A stretch of DNA of 8,551 nucleotides from NCBI GenBank assembly GCA_002415895.1, contig DIAV01000216.1:1-8551 (forward strand), read 5' to 3'. The DNA is from Anaerolineales bacterium UBA5069. GTDB lineage: Bacteria > Chloroflexota > Anaerolineae > Caldilineales > Caldilineaceae. The notes below the pieces were generated by a model that was given only the letters and a program-made list of their open reading frames with translations, searched no databases and was not told the origin of the DNA. This document shows positions 1-7,108 of the stretch, one piece after another. The position numbers and the translations under genes were made by a program. Every line of letters starts with the position of its first letter. Within the stretch, counting starts at the first letter, position 1.

Positions 1-62
1 CTGACTTTTGAGAAGCCCTATGCTGCCCACATACCAGTCTGTCGCGCGTGCCGAGGTTGGGT

Positions 63-68
63 TATGAT
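63..68 (+). promoter_or_regulatory. Possible -10 element for the trehalase gene block
   Basis: TATGAT differs from the TATAAT consensus at one base and lies about 45 bases before the preferred trehalase start. No good -35 hexamer is visible at the usual distance; the bases around 40-45 match poorly. The element could be chance, and the window starts too close upstream to see further context. Confidence 0.25.
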
Positions 69-98
69 AGAGCAAAATTCGTATGCGCAATCTCCGCC

Positions 99-103
99 AA
101 GGA
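99..103 (+). promoter_or_regulatory. Ribosome-binding site deciding the trehalase start
   Basis: AAGGA lies 9 bases before the ATG at 113. The alternative in-frame ATG at 83 is preceded only by an AT-rich stretch with no purine-rich core, so the shorter product is favoured. Confidence 0.55.
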
Positions 104-112
104 CAACTTCCC

Positions 113-1291
113 ATGTGTTTTGACAACGTCCTCGCCTATATTGACGGCTTCTGGCCCCAACTGACACACGTCAACCTTGCGGATAAGCAAACGCTCATGG
201 GCTTGCCCCGCCCGTATGTCGTGCCGGGTGTTGGCGCCATGTTCCAGGAAATGTATTACTGGGACTCGTACTTTACGGCGCTGGGTTTGGTCAATACCCA
301 GCACGCGCAGCTTGCACTCGACATGACGGAGAACATGGCGTGGATGCTGGGCCGCTTTGGCATGATTCCCAATGGCAGCCGCTACTATTTCCTCTCTCGC
401 AGCCAGCCCCCCTTCTTTACGCGCATGGTAGCGCTGGTGTGGCCTCTGGTCCAGGCGCAAATGGGCCAGGATGCGCCCGCCTGGCTGGCGCGCATGCTGG
501 CTTTGGCCGAGGCCGAGCACGAGACTGTATGGCTGGGCACAGCGCAACCCCACCACCGCAAGGTTTACGAAGGGCTGTCGCGCCATTTTGACATTAACTT
601 TCTCGACATGCTGGCTTCGTGCGAAAGTGGCTGGGACCATTCGACGCGCTGCCATGACCAGTGGCTGGCGCACATTCCTGTGGACTTGAACAGCATTTTG
701 TATGTGCGCGAGATGGACATGGCGGCTTTTGCACGCGAACTGGCCGACGCGCCGCGTGCCGCAGCGTGGGAGGCCCGCGCCGCGCAGCGCGCCGAAACCA
801 TGTCACACCTGCTGTGGGATGACACCGCGTCGATCTACTATGATTTTGACTACGTGGCGCAGGTGCAAACGCCCATCCCTTCGCTGGCGGGCTTCTACCC
901 GCTGTGGGCAGGGTTGGCCTCACAGGAGCAGGCGGCGCGCATGGTGCAGGCGTGGCTACCGCGCTTTTTGCAGCAGGGCGGCCTGGTCACTTCATTGGAC
1001 ACACAAGCGGGCCGACAGTGGGCGTGGCCCAATGGCTGGGCGCCGTTGCAGTGGATTGTCGCGGCTGGGCTGGATCGCTACGGCTTCAGCGCCGAGGCAA
1101 ACGAGGTGCGCGAGCGCTGGTGCACCACCTGCGCCACAATGTTTGAACGCACGCAGGTGCTGTGGGAAAAATATGACGTTGTCAACCCCAGCGATGGCGG
1201 CGCCGAAGGCGGGCTTTATGGCCATGTGACAGGCTTTGGCTGGACGAACGGCGTCTTTGTCGATTTCGCGCGCACACTGCGGGGTGGATAG
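113..1291 (+). CDS. Trehalase, glycoside hydrolase family 37 (short cytoplasmic form)
   Basis: Predicted to hydrolyse alpha,alpha-trehalose to two glucose molecules. The protein (392 residues) has the (alpha/alpha)6-barrel signatures of GH37: a first-signature-like PGVGAMFQEMYYWDSYF near residues 38-54, ESGWD at 171-175, QWAWPNGWAP at 302-311 and a C-terminal EKYD followed by GFGWTNG. By alignment from memory with E. coli TreA, Asp175 matches catalytic acid Asp312 and Glu352 matches catalytic base Glu496. The Glu of the usual GEY motif (E. coli Glu511) is replaced: here the stretch reads GGLYG with Leu368. I see no signal peptide, so a cytoplasmic enzyme is likely; at about 390 residues it is shorter than TreA/TreF (about 550). 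The start at 113 is preferred over an ATG at 83 because AAGGA (99-103) sits 9 bases before it, while the upstream ATG has no clear ribosome-binding site. Substrate could be another alpha-glucoside, given the variant C-terminal motif. Confidence 0.85.
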   Translation: MCFDNVLAYIDGFWPQLTHVNLADKQTLMGLPRPYVVPGVGAMFQEMYYWDSYFTALGLVNTQHAQLALDMTENMAWMLGRFGMIPNGSRYYFLSRSQPPFFTRMVALVWPLVQAQMGQDAPAWLARMLALAEAEHETVWLGTAQPHHRKVYEGLSRHFDINFLDMLASCESGWDHSTRCHDQWLAHIPVDLNSILYVREMDMAAFARELADAPRAAAWEARAAQRAETMSHLLWDDTASIYYDFDYVAQVQTPIPSLAGFYPLWAGLASQEQAARMVQAWLPRFLQQGGLVTSLDTQAGRQWAWPNGWAPLQWIVAAGLDRYGFSAEANEVRERWCTTCATMFERTQVLWEKYDVVNPSDGGAEGGLYGHVTGFGWTNGVFVDFARTLRGG

Positions 1292-1327
1292 CGCCGAGGT
1301 CCGATACGTAAAGAACAGGATTCACGT

Positions 1328-1678
1328 ATGACATTTGAGACTCTTCTGGTGGGAGCGCACGAAATTGCAGTCTTCACATCTGACGACATCCTCGTTAGCA
1401 ATGAGCGTGATGCGCTTGACTTGATCGCCAACGCCCCGACAGCGTGGATTGTGCTCCAGGCGCGCAATTTTGCAGACGACTACTTTGATTTGAGCACGCG
1501 CAAACTGGGCGATGTCCTGCAGAAGTGCGCAAATTACCGCGTGCGGCTCGCGCTTGTTGGTGATTTTGGCCGGTATCCCAGCACATCGCTGAAGGAACTG
1601 ATCCGCGAAAGCAATCGCCATGGCGACTACCTCTTTGTCTCATCAGTCGATGAGGCAGTTGCAATCTGGAGCCGCTGA
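1328..1678 (+). CDS. DUF4180 domain protein
   Basis: A 116-residue soluble protein that spans a single DUF4180 domain. The recognisable family core is the stretch from FFDL-like YFDLSTRKLGDVLQKCANYRVRLALVGDF (about residues 52-80) through SLKELIRESNRHGDYLFVSSVDEAVAIW at the end. Its length fits the family's usual 110-120 residues. The function of DUF4180 is not established; no catalytic motif, signal peptide or membrane segment is visible. The start is supported by AGGA at 1317-1320, 7 bases ahead of the ATG. It begins 36 bases after the trehalase stop and ends 6 bases before the cysteine-cluster gene, so co-transcription with both is plausible, but the neighbours give no clear hint of role. 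Confidence 0.8.
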   Translation: MTFETLLVGAHEIAVFTSDDILVSNERDALDLIANAPTAWIVLQARNFADDYFDLSTRKLGDVLQKCANYRVRLALVGDFGRYPSTSLKELIRESNRHGDYLFVSSVDEAVAIWSR

Positions 1679-1684
1679 ACCCTC

Positions 1685-1969
1685 ATGGACTGCCGTTCCG
1701 GCTGTGGCGCCTGCTGCATTGCGCTCTCCATCTCATCACCCATGCCCGGTTTGCCCAACGGCAAGCCCGCGGGCATGCGTTGCCCGCATCTGACGGACGA
1801 TTTTCGCTGTGCCCTCTTTGGATTGCCCGACCGGCCCACAGTTTGTACGCGCTTGCGCCCCATGGCCGAAATGTGCGGCGAGACGCGCGCGCAAGCGCTG
1901 GCCTACCTTGAATGGCTCGAATACGAAACATTGACCCACAAACCGCCAGGTCCGCACGCTGTGGCGTAA
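1685..1969 (+). CDS. YkgJ family cysteine-cluster protein (UPF0153 type)
   Basis: A 94-residue protein with eight cysteines: Cys3, 7, 10 and 11 in a CxxxCxxCC block at the N terminus, then Cys33, 42, 54 and 64. The order of motifs (CRSGCGACC, SISSPMPGLPNGKPAG, RCPHL, RCALFG, RPTVC, AEMCGETRAQAL) closely follows E. coli YkgJ as I remember it. The family is thought to bind a metal, zinc or an Fe-S cluster, through these cysteines, but its biochemical role is not firmly known. It starts only 6 bases after the DUF4180 stop; the nearest ribosome-binding core (GGAG, 1668-1671) is 13 bases away, inside the upstream gene, so translation may be coupled. Length is usual for the YkgJ subgroup and no membrane segment is seen. 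Confidence 0.9.
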   Translation: MDCRSGCGACCIALSISSPMPGLPNGKPAGMRCPHLTDDFRCALFGLPDRPTVCTRLRPMAEMCGETRAQALAYLEWLEYETLTHKPPGPHAVA

Positions 1970-2028
1970 TCCGCTTGCACATGCCCGCTTCTCGGCCCCT
2001 GCTGCAGGCAGATGCGAGTCCCACACTG

Positions 2029-2035
2029 AAGGAGA
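2029..2035 (+). promoter_or_regulatory. Strong ribosome-binding site fixing the aldo/keto reductase start
   Basis: AAGGAGA ends 8 bases before the ATG at 2044. The open frame extends upstream to 1912, overlapping the YkgJ-type gene, but that extension is rich in shadow sequence and has no comparable site, so 2044 is the likely start. A second in-frame ATG at 2050 is a lesser alternative. Confidence 0.75.
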
Positions 2036-2043
2036 ATCTCGAT

Positions 2044-3054
2044 ATGGAAATGCGATGTTTAGGACGCACAGGACTGCACGTAAGCGAAATTTGCCTGGGC
2101 ACCATGACTTTTGGCAACCAGGCCGATGAGGACACAGCGTTTGACATCATGAACGCGGCGGATGCGGCCGGGGTGCAGTTTATTGACACCGCCGACGTCT
2201 ATCCGCTGGGCGGCGATCTCTCCATGGTGGGGCGCACCGAGGAGATTGTGGGGCGCTGGCTGCACAGCCGCGCCGCGCGCGAGCGCATCATCCTGGCCAC
2301 CAAGTGCCGCGGCGCCATGGGCGAATCGCCCAACGCGCAGGGGCTCAGCCGCTACCATATACAGCGCGCTTGTGAGGCGAGCCTGCGCCGCCTGCAGACC
2401 GACGTGATCGACCTCTATCAGGTGCATTGGCCCGACCTCGAGACACCCATCGAGGAGACACTGCGCGCGCTGGATGATCTGGTGACGGCGGGCAAGGTGC
2501 GCTACATCGGCTGTTCCAATTATCCCGCGTGGCTGCTCACGAGCGCGCTGTGGGCGAGCGACAAGTACAATCTTGCGCGCTTCGAGACAGTGCAGCCGCG
2601 CTACAATATCCTCTTTCGTATGATTGAGGAGGAATTGCTGCCTCTTTGCGCCGCGCAGGATTTGGGGGTGCTTGTTTACAACCCGCTGGCCGGCGGCATG
2701 TTGACGTCGCGCTATGTGGAGAAGGCCGAGCTTGCGCCCGACGCGCGCTTCGGCCTCGAACGCAGTGGTGACCTGTACCGGCGGCGCTACTGGAATGACG
2801 CGGTGCTCGAACAGGTGCGCGGCCTGCACGCCAAGCTGCAATCTGCGGGCAAGAGTCTGACGCATGTCGCACTGGCATGGACGCTGGCGCAGCCCGGCAT
2901 CACCAGCGCGATTGTGGGCGCGCGCACTGTCGAGCAGTTGAGCGACAGCCTGCAAGGCGTCGGCATGGCACTCAGCGCCGAGGAAGCGGCGTGGTGCGAT
3001 GATGTCTGGTTCGACCTGCCGCGCATTCGCGACCCCCAAATCGCGCGCCGCTAG
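2044..3054 (+). CDS. Aldo/keto reductase (NADPH-dependent oxidoreductase, YghZ/Tas-like)
   Basis: Predicted cytosolic NAD(P)H-dependent carbonyl reductase of 336 residues with the AKR (alpha/beta)8 barrel. The catalytic tetrad is visible: Asp48 and Tyr53 in FIDTADVY, Lys87 in LATK and His128 in LYQVHW. Other family landmarks are the N-terminal LGRTGLHVSEICLGTMTFG, GKVRYIGCSNY near 150-160, YNPLAGGML near 212-220, and the C-terminal cofactor-binding IVGARTVEQL near 290-299. Length matches the usual 320-350 residues. The natural substrate cannot be read from the sequence; relatives reduce methylglyoxal and other small aldehydes or act on sugars. It follows the YkgJ-type gene by 74 bases and is the last gene before the structured spacer, which may hold its terminator. 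The frame is intact with nothing unusual in composition. Confidence 0.93.
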   Translation: MEMRCLGRTGLHVSEICLGTMTFGNQADEDTAFDIMNAADAAGVQFIDTADVYPLGGDLSMVGRTEEIVGRWLHSRAARERIILATKCRGAMGESPNAQGLSRYHIQRACEASLRRLQTDVIDLYQVHWPDLETPIEETLRALDDLVTAGKVRYIGCSNYPAWLLTSALWASDKYNLARFETVQPRYNILFRMIEEELLPLCAAQDLGVLVYNPLAGGMLTSRYVEKAELAPDARFGLERSGDLYRRRYWNDAVLEQVRGLHAKLQSAGKSLTHVALAWTLAQPGITSAIVGARTVEQLSDSLQGVGMALSAEEAAWCDDVWFDLPRIRDPQIARR

Positions 3055-3059
3055 AACAG

Positions 3060-3177
3060 CTTGACACAAAGGCCACAGAGGACACAGAGAACAACGGAGA
3101 AACACAGAGAACAGCAACAGCAGAAGAGATTCGCTTGTTGCTGTTCTCCGTGTTTCTCCGTTGTCCTCTGTGTCAAG
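3060..3177 (+). repeat. Long imperfect inverted repeat made of CACAGAG/GGAGAA units
   Basis: The core is a stem of two 29-base arms, 3091-3119 and 3136-3164, that are reverse complements except for one position, with a 16-base loop at 3120-3135. Outside the core, CTTGACACA at 3060-3068 and its complement (TGTGTCAAG at 3169-3177) also match, but the left side carries roughly 18 extra bases containing CCACAGAGGACACAG. Within the left arm CACAGAGAACA occurs twice, 19 bases apart. Sequences of the type cacagaggacacagaga are known from experience as dispersed intergenic elements in several environmental bacterial genomes. An RNA copy would form a very stable hairpin just after the aldo/keto reductase stop, so it may end or stabilise that transcript. 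No T-run follows directly. Small open frames across it are low-complexity and not taken as genes. Confidence 0.85.
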
Positions 3178-3213
3178 AGTTTCTTAGTGGCGCTGGTCCG
3201 TTGTTCTGCGATG

Positions 3214-3234
3214 ATGCCTGGTTGCATTTTTTTT
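3214..3234 (+). terminator. Weak candidate intrinsic terminator: short stem and T8 run
   Basis: ATGC (3214-3217) can pair with GCAT (3224-3227) around a 6-base loop, followed by eight T at 3227-3234. The stem is only 4 bp, so termination would be weak unless the large hairpin upstream helps. The T-tract could equally act as an AT-rich upstream element for the hox promoter. Confidence 0.25.
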
Positions 3235-3250
3235 GCTTTTGTGAAATACT
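3222..3250 (+). promoter_or_regulatory. Candidate sigma-70-type promoter for the hox operon
   Basis: TTGCAT (3222-3227) and AATACT (3245-3250) are spaced by 17 bases; each matches its consensus only partly (3/6 and 4/6). The -10 lies inside the putative Rex site, an arrangement expected for repression by occlusion. This would leave a leader of about 155 bases before hoxE. A perfect TTGACA at 3330-3335 is an alternative -35, but it lacks a convincing -10. Confidence 0.35.
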
Positions 3251-3256
3251 TCACAT
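3239..3256 (+). promoter_or_regulatory. Predicted Rex operator upstream of hoxE
   Basis: TTGTGAAATACTTCACAT matches the Rex consensus TTGTGAA-N4-TTCACAA at 13 of 14 defined positions; only the last base differs. Rex is a repressor that releases DNA when the NADH/NAD+ ratio is high. The site is the only such palindrome I noticed in the window and lies in the sole large intergenic space, 155 bases before the hoxE ATG. Because HoxEFUYH exchanges electrons between H2 and NAD(H), regulation by Rex makes physiological sense. The inner 16 bases (TGTGA-N6-TCACA) also fit a Crp/Fnr-family site, so that family is the main alternative. Confidence 0.72.
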
Positions 3257-3314
3257 GATGCACCCGCGCAACGGCGTTGCGGTGCCTTGGTCCCCGTACT
3301 CCCGACAATTGATG

Positions 3315-3357
3315 GCGCCTGTTTCGCCGTTGACAGCGCCTGCATCGCCCGTTGTCT
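3315..3357 (+). repeat. Tandem direct repeat of about 21-22 bp in the hox leader
   Basis: Two adjacent units, 3315-3335 and 3336-3357, share GCGCCTG, then TCGCC, then GTTG, with two substitutions after GCGCCTG, one extra C in unit 2 and two changes near the end. A repeat period of about two helical turns between the Rex site and the ribosome-binding site could hold a second regulator's site, or simply be a duplication. Confidence 0.5.
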
Positions 3358-3368
3358 TCCCTTTCTCC

Positions 3369-3388
3369 GGCCCCGCAGGCCCGGGGCC
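3369..3388 (+). other. GC-rich hairpin ahead of the hoxE ribosome-binding site
   Basis: GGCCCC (3369-3374) is the reverse complement of GGGGCC (3383-3388) with an 8-base loop, and a competing AGGCCC/GGGCCT pairing overlaps it. The structure ends 13 bases before GAGGA (3402-3406). There is no T-run, so a terminator is unlikely; an effect on mRNA stability or translation is possible but unproven. Confidence 0.4.
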
Positions 3389-3401
3389 TCGCCGATCGAA
3401 C

Positions 3402-3406
3402 GAGGA
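3402..3406 (+). promoter_or_regulatory. Ribosome-binding site deciding the hoxE start
   Basis: GAGGA ends 5 bases before the ATG at 3412. The same frame is open to a TTG at 3352, but that codon lies in the tandem repeat and has no ribosome-binding site, so 3412 is preferred. Confidence 0.65.
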
Positions 3407-3411
3407 ACGGT

Positions 3412-4005
3412 ATGGGCGTACTCACTGACCCGAAACCCAGGGTCAAACCCCGCAATGCCGCTGGCGGCCAAGCGCACCCCAGCGGTGACCCGCGCTTCAA
3501 GCTGATTGACCGCACGCTGAAGCGTTTTTCCTACCAGCAGGATGCATTGATCGAGGTGCTGCATACCGCGCAGGAGGCCTTTGGCTTTTTGGAGGATGAC
3601 CTGCTGGTCTATGTGGCGCACCAACTCAAGCTGCCGCTTAGCTGGGTCTACGGCGTGGCAACCTTCTACCACTTCTTCTCGCTGGCGCCGCAAGGCGAGC
3701 ATTCGTGCATTATCTGCATGGGCACGGCGTGCTATGTGAAACGTGCGGCGGAAATTGTTTCGGCGCTGCAGGCGGAGTTCGGTGTGGAGGCGGGCAATAC
3801 GACGGCAGACGGCAAGCTGAGCCTGAACACGGCACGCTGTCTGGGCAGTTGCGGCCTTGCCCCCGTTCTGGTGATGGATGGTGACGTGGTTGCCCGACAA
3901 ACGCCCGAGGAGGCGCTGGCGCGTGTGCGCGAGCTTCTGCTGGGCGCGGCCCGTACTCCAGAGGCCATGAGTGAACTCACGCCACTGTCTGCCACTGAGG
4001 CGTAA
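3412..4005 (+). CDS. hoxE: Bidirectional [NiFe] hydrogenase diaphorase subunit HoxE (NuoE-like, [2Fe-2S])
   Basis: Small diaphorase subunit, 197 residues, homologous to the 24-kDa NuoE subunit of complex I. It has the helical N-terminal part (about 30-90, including [16 protein letters not shown] and [12 protein letters not shown]) followed by a thioredoxin-like domain. The [2Fe-2S] ligands are Cys102 and Cys107 (CMGTAC) and Cys143 and Cys147 (CLGSC). An additional Cys99 lies nearby. The first 27 residues are rich in Pro, Gly and charged residues and probably disordered. Length is slightly longer than typical HoxE (about 160-180). It is the first gene of the operon, 42 bases ahead of hoxF, and acts in the cytoplasm with HoxF and HoxU to pass electrons to or from NAD(H). 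NuoE of complex I is excluded by the hoxY and hoxH genes downstream. Confidence 0.93.
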   Translation: MGVLTDPKPRVKPRNAAGGQAHPSGDPRFKLIDRTLKRFSYQQDALIEVLHTAQEAFGFLEDDLLVYVAHQLKLPLSWVYGVATFYHFFSLAPQGEHSCIICMGTACYVKRAAEIVSALQAEFGVEAGNTTADGKLSLNTARCLGSCGLAPVLVMDGDVVARQTPEEALARVRELLLGAARTPEAMSELTPLSATEA

Positions 4006-4032
4006 TCGCCGCCACCCTTCCCGCTCGAATAA

Positions 4033-4039
4033 AGAGGAG
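4033..4039 (+). promoter_or_regulatory. Strong ribosome-binding site of hoxF
   Basis: AGAGGAG ends 8 bases before the ATG at 4048, the best Shine-Dalgarno match of the operon. It sets the start so that the product keeps its full N-terminal Fe-S domain. Confidence 0.75.
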
Positions 4040-4047
4040 CGTTTTGC

Positions 4048-5771
4048 ATGAATCGAGCTGATTTAGCCGCCATGGCGCAGCGCGAGCAGGACAGGCAGGA
4101 TGCGTTCCGCTGTCGCGTGCTTTGCTGTGCCAGCACCCCTTGCCTTTCGTCCGGCGGCACAGCCGTGCGCGAGGCCATTGAAAAAGCCATTAAAGATGGC
4201 GATTTGGATGCTGATGTGCAGGTCGTCTCAACGGGCTGCATGGGGCCATGCAGTCGCGGTCCCGTGGTTACGCTCAAGATGCGCGGCGCGGAGGACGTTG
4301 TCTACGAGCAGGTAACGCCCGAAGCAGCCACGCGCATTATTCAGGAGCATGTAGCGAAAAACGAACCTGTCAAAGAATTCGTATTCCCCAATGATGCCCC
4401 CTTCTTTGCCAAACAGCACAAGGTTGTCTTAGCCAACAGCGGCCAGATTGACCCTGAGTCGCTTGAGGATTATGTGGCGCGCGGCGGCTACACGGCGCTG
4501 GCCCATGTCCTGCGCGAAATGAAGCCCGATGAAGTGTGCGAGTCGATTACGCGCAGCGGGCTGCGCGGGCGCGGCGGCGCAGGCTACCCCACCGGCATCA
4601 AGTGGGATCTGGTGCGCAAGTCGCAGTCCGACAAAAAGTATGTGGTGGCCAATGGTGATGAAGGCGACCCGGGCGCCTACATGGATCGCTCGCTGATGGA
4701 AAGCGACCCGCACCGTATTCTGGAGGGCATGGCGATTGCTGGCTACGCCGTAGGCGCTGAGCAGGGCTTTATTTACGTGCGCGGCGAGTATCCCGTGGCG
4801 GCCAAGCGTTTGGAGCGCGCGATACGCGCTGCCGAGCGGCGCGGCCTGCTGGGCAGCCGCATGGTGGATAGCCAGTTCAACTTCCGCATTGATATTCGCA
4901 TTGGGGCCGGCGCTTTTGTCTGTGGCGAGGAGACGGCGCTCATGGCCTCGATTATGGGCAAGCGCGGCCAGCCTGTGCCGCGCCCTCCCTACCCCAGCCA
5001 GTCGGGGTTGTGGGGCAAGCCGACGCTCATCAACAATGTGGAGACCTTTGGCAGCATTGCGCCGATTATCCTGAACAAGGCCGAGTGGTTTGCGGCAATC
5101 GGCACAGACAAGAGCAAGGGCACCAAGATCTTTGCGCTGGCGGGAGACGTGAACACCACGGGCCTGATTGAGGTGCCCATGGGGATTACGCTGCGCGAAA
5201 TTGTCTACGACATTGGCGGCGGCATCCCTGACGATCGCGCCTTCAAGGCGGTGCAAACAGGTGGCCCCAGCGGTGGTTGCATCCCCGCACAGTATCTGGA
5301 TACACCTGTGGATTACGAAAGCCTGCGCGCCCTGGGCTCCATTGTTGGCTCGGGCGGCCTCATCATCATGGACGAGCGCTCGTGCATGGTGGACGTCGCG
5401 AAGTTCTTCCTCGACTTCTGCGCCGATGAGTCATGCGGAAAGTGCGCGCCCTGCCGTGTGGGCACTGTGCAAATTTACAAGCTGCTTGACAAGATCACGC
5501 GCGGCGCCGCGACGCTGGCCGACCTGGAGACACTGCGCGAGCTCTGCGTTATGGTGCAGGAGACCAGCCTCTGCGGGTTGGGGCAAAATGCGCCCAATCC
5601 CGTTGTCAGCACGCTGCGCTACTTCTATGATGAGTATGAGGCGCACATCCGCAAGCACAAATGCGCTGCGGGTGTTTGTGCGCTCAACGAGAAGCCAATG
5701 TCGCCGGCGGTGGTTGCGCCGCCGCGCCCCAAACGCAAGGTCGCTCGCCTCGATGAACTGGAGGCCGTCTA

Positions 5772-5772
<1 letters not shown>
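4048..5772 (+). CDS. hoxF: Bidirectional [NiFe] hydrogenase diaphorase subunit HoxF (NuoF-like; FMN, NAD, Fe-S)
   Basis: The NAD(H)-reacting subunit, 574 residues. Domains in order: an N-terminal thioredoxin-like [2Fe-2S] domain (about 20-105) with Cys27-x4-Cys32 and Cys64-x3-Cys68; the NuoF flavoprotein core with the glycine-rich [16 protein letters not shown] (171-186), NGDEGDPGA (202-210) and [13 protein letters not shown] (286-298) that bind FMN and NADH; an SLBB-type region (about 355-410); and the [4Fe-4S] domain with Cys463, Cys466, Cys469 and Cys509. All ligands are present. After the core, residues 536-544 read KHKCAAGVC, followed by a proline- and lysine-rich tail. CxAGVC at this place resembles the entry to the two-[4Fe-4S] extension of HydB/HndC-type NuoF relatives, but no further cysteines follow. 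The stop overlaps the hoxU start by one base (TAATG), which implies coupled translation. Confidence 0.95.
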
Positions 5773-6489
<717 letters not shown>

Positions 6490-6506
<17 letters not shown>

Positions 6507-7095
6507 ACCCATTCATCCCGAACCCACGCTCCCCGGGGCCAAGGTGGTGATCAGCAATGCGCCCAAGGTGCGCCTGGCCACAGTCTGGCTGGGGGGCTGC
6601 TCGGGCTGCCATATGAGTTTTCTGGATTTGGACGAGAAACTGCTGGACCTGGCGGAGTTGGCTGACCTCGTTTACAGCCCCATTGCCGACATTAAGGAAT
6701 TCCCCCACAACGTGGATGTGGCGCTGGTAGAGGGGGCAATCTGCAACAACGATCATCTTGAACTGGCGCGCCAGGTGCGCGAGCGCAGCAAGATCGTCGT
6801 CAGCTTTGGCGATTGCGCCGTGACGGGCAACGTGCCCAGCCTGCGCAACGCGCTGGGGCTGGATGACGTGCTCACAAATGTCTATCACGAGGGGCCGGGC
6901 AAAGCGCCCCATGGCAGTGCGGACCATGTCATGCCGCAACTTTTGCCCAAGGTGCTGCCGCTCCACCAGGTTGTGCAGGTGGATGTCTTTCTCCCTGGCT
7001 GCCCGCCCTCGCCCGAGAGAATCTGGGCAGCCGTATCAAGCCTGATTGTTGGCGACGCTGTCATCCTTGAACCTGCAATGCGTACTTTCGGATAA
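6490..7095 (+). CDS. hoxY: Bidirectional [NiFe] hydrogenase small subunit HoxY
   Basis: Hydrogenase small subunit, 201 residues, that carries the proximal [4Fe-4S] cluster between HoxU and the NiFe site of HoxH. The four ligands are Cys37 and Cys40 ([14 protein letters not shown]), Cys109 ([11 protein letters not shown]) and Cys171 (LPGCPPSPE). It lacks a Tat signal and the C-terminal domain with medial and distal clusters found in membrane uptake hydrogenases, as expected for cytoplasmic group 3d enzymes. The start at 6490 is chosen because GGGAG (6478-6482) sits 7 bases upstream; the frame is open further upstream but only as a shadow of hoxU. The gene overlaps hoxU by 17 bases and is followed by hoxH after 13 bases. 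Confidence 0.95.
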
Positions 7096-7108
7096 TGGAG
7101 CGACATCT

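Noticed and set aside
2059..3117. Long antisense open frame of 352 codons opposite the aldo/keto reductase
   Set aside because: It reads across the complement of a well-conserved reductase and into the repeat element; the product has no recognisable motif.
3080..3170. CRISPR-like or microsatellite array
   Set aside because: The CACAGAG/GGAGAA units are irregular, without constant-length repeats and unique spacers, and are organised as an inverted repeat.
3240..3255. Reading the palindrome as a Crp/Fnr-family site (TGTGA-N6-TCACA)
   Set aside because: The match is exact, but the extended 18-bp form and the NADH-linked genes downstream fit Rex better. It is kept as the main alternative, not excluded.
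3061..3258. Small open frame across the spacer giving a Gln/Arg/Thr-rich then Cys-rich peptide
   Set aside because: It is a translation of the inverted-repeat element in low-complexity sequence, with no ribosome-binding site or recognisable domain.
3330..3357. Second hox promoter using the perfect TTGACA at 3330-3335
   Set aside because: No hexamer at 16-18 bases downstream resembles TATAAT by more than three positions; the TTGACA may be incidental to the tandem repeat.
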